DNA of 12,756 nucleotides from positions 1 through 12,756 of the forward strand of contig JAAYAV010000081.1 of the NCBI GenBank assembly GCA_012719195.1, read 5' to 3'. The translations under genes and the position numbers were made by a program. Positions within the stretch are counted from its first letter, which is position 1; every line of letters begins with the position of its first letter. This document shows, one piece after another, positions 12,275 to 12,756 of this stretch. Under the pieces are notes generated by a model, which did no database searches, was not told where the DNA came from, and saw only the letters and a program-made list of their open reading frames with translations. The DNA comes from Anaerolineae bacterium (GTDB lineage Bacteria > Chloroflexota > Anaerolineae > DRVO01).

Positions 12275-12661
12275 TCAGCCATTCCAGTAGAAGGGCAGCA
12301 GCGAGCCCAGCTTGACCACCGTGTCCTCCGCCACCATGACCTCGGCGTCGGCGTTGCGGCGATCTATCTGCATCATGAACTCGCGGCAGCGGCCGCAGGG
12401 AGGCAGCACCCCCTCTTCGCACACGGCCACGACGGCGACGATCTGCGTCTCCCGGTGCTTGAGCATCTCGGCGATGGCGGCATGCTCGGCGCAGAAGCCG
12501 ATGCCGCAGGAGACGTCAATGCAGATGCCGGTGTACACGTTCCCGCCGGCGGTGAGGATGGCGGCGCCCACGCCTCCCGCCGACAACCCGTCGGGCGACA
12601 GGGGGAATTCCCCGGTGACGGCGCGGGCGGCCTCCAGCAGGGGCTCAAAGCGCTCTATCAT
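12275..12661 (-). CDS. Cytidine-deaminase-superfamily protein, blasticidin-S-deaminase-like
   Basis: This 128-residue zinc hydrolase resembles tetrameric Cdd in size. The zinc site is C57-A-E59 (E59 as proton shuttle) and P88-C-G-R-C92. The core V-G-A-A-I-L-T-A-G-G-N-V-Y-T-G is typical of the fold. Two points separate it from standard cytidine deaminase: the N-x-E-N ribose-binding motif before C-A-E is replaced by C47-I-D-V50, and the second zinc motif P-C-G-R-C-R-E looks like blasticidin-S deaminase. It may therefore deaminate cytidine in pyrimidine salvage or another cytosine-containing compound. The ATG at 12661 has a strong purine-rich ribosome site (GGAGAGGA) about 4 nt upstream and overlaps the stop of the upstream gene by ATGA, indicating translational coupling. 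Confidence 0.85.
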   Translation of the reverse strand: MIERFEPLLEAARAVTGEFPLSPDGLSAGGVGAAILTAGGNVYTGICIDVSCGIGFCAEHAAIAEMLKHRETQIVAVVAVCEEGVLPPCGRCREFMMQIDRRNADAEVMVAEDTVVKLGSLLPFYWNG

Positions 12662-12756
12662 CTGTCCTCTCCCTCCTCATTTGCCCGGCTCCGGGCCTGG
12701 CCTGGACTCTTGGCGGCCTTCTCCTCCGCCAGACGGACGTTCTCCGCGACGCGAAA
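12658..12756 (-). CDS. C-terminal end of an unidentified gene (partial)
   Basis: An open frame enters from the right edge of the window and ends at TGA 12660-12658, giving a last 32 residues rich in Glu, Arg, Ala and Lys (A-E-E-K-A-A-K and N-E-E-G-E-D-R at the end). The tail is hydrophilic and probably disordered or helical. The overlap ATGA with the deaminase start argues that it is a real coding end in the same operon. Too little is visible to name the product. Confidence 0.55.
   Translation of the reverse strand, partial: FRVAENVRLAEEKAAKSPGQARSRANEEGEDR

Overview
The window is high-GC (about two thirds G+C by eye) bacterial DNA, mostly housekeeping genes with an envelope-polysaccharide cluster and several palindromic dispersed-repeat-like segments. 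The GC content, GTG and TTG starts, possible leaderless initiation and the style of the intergenic repeats are compatible with Chloroflexota (Anaerolineae-like) or a similar deep-branching phylum. This is inference, because no rRNA or other marker that fixes the taxonomy is present.

Layout. 5-1153 (+) is an M14-type zinc carboxypeptidase with the N-terminal domain of cytosolic carboxypeptidases but altered substrate-binding residues. 1154-1837 is a long gene-free stretch with a possible pseudoknot just after the first gene, a dispersed-repeat fragment, an extended -10 promoter and a structured leader. 1838-3592 (+) is methionyl-tRNA synthetase (metG), followed by a 13-bp hairpin shared with the convergent gene at 3697-4371 (-), a small DUF624/YesL-like membrane protein with its own good promoter. 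4516-5733 (+) is a GAF-domain NarL-type histidine kinase with no adjacent response regulator; its end overlaps the convergent murJ end by 17 bp.

5717-9489 (-) is a tight three-gene run: an ABC-2 polysaccharide-export permease, a Wzz-like chain-length/copolymerase protein and the MurJ lipid flippase. Together they suggest surface polysaccharide export and cell-wall precursor flipping at the membrane. The ATPase partner of the permease is not in the window. 9535-9665 is palindromic repeat-like DNA abutting a 5'-truncated uroporphyrinogen-decarboxylase-family remnant (9671-10063, +).

10073-12118 (-) holds a GT4 glycosyltransferase and, 42 nt downstream of it, a compact stand-alone primase of the archaeo-eukaryotic (AEP/PriS) type. 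The primase has all three catalytic motifs in the PriS/Prim1 style but no zinc knuckle, and it is the most interesting gene here. 12131-12217 is a double-hairpin dispersed repeat. 12275-12661 (-) is a Cdd/blasticidin-S-deaminase-like protein, translationally coupled by an ATGA overlap to an unidentified gene that runs off the right edge. No tRNA, rRNA, CRISPR array or transposase was seen.
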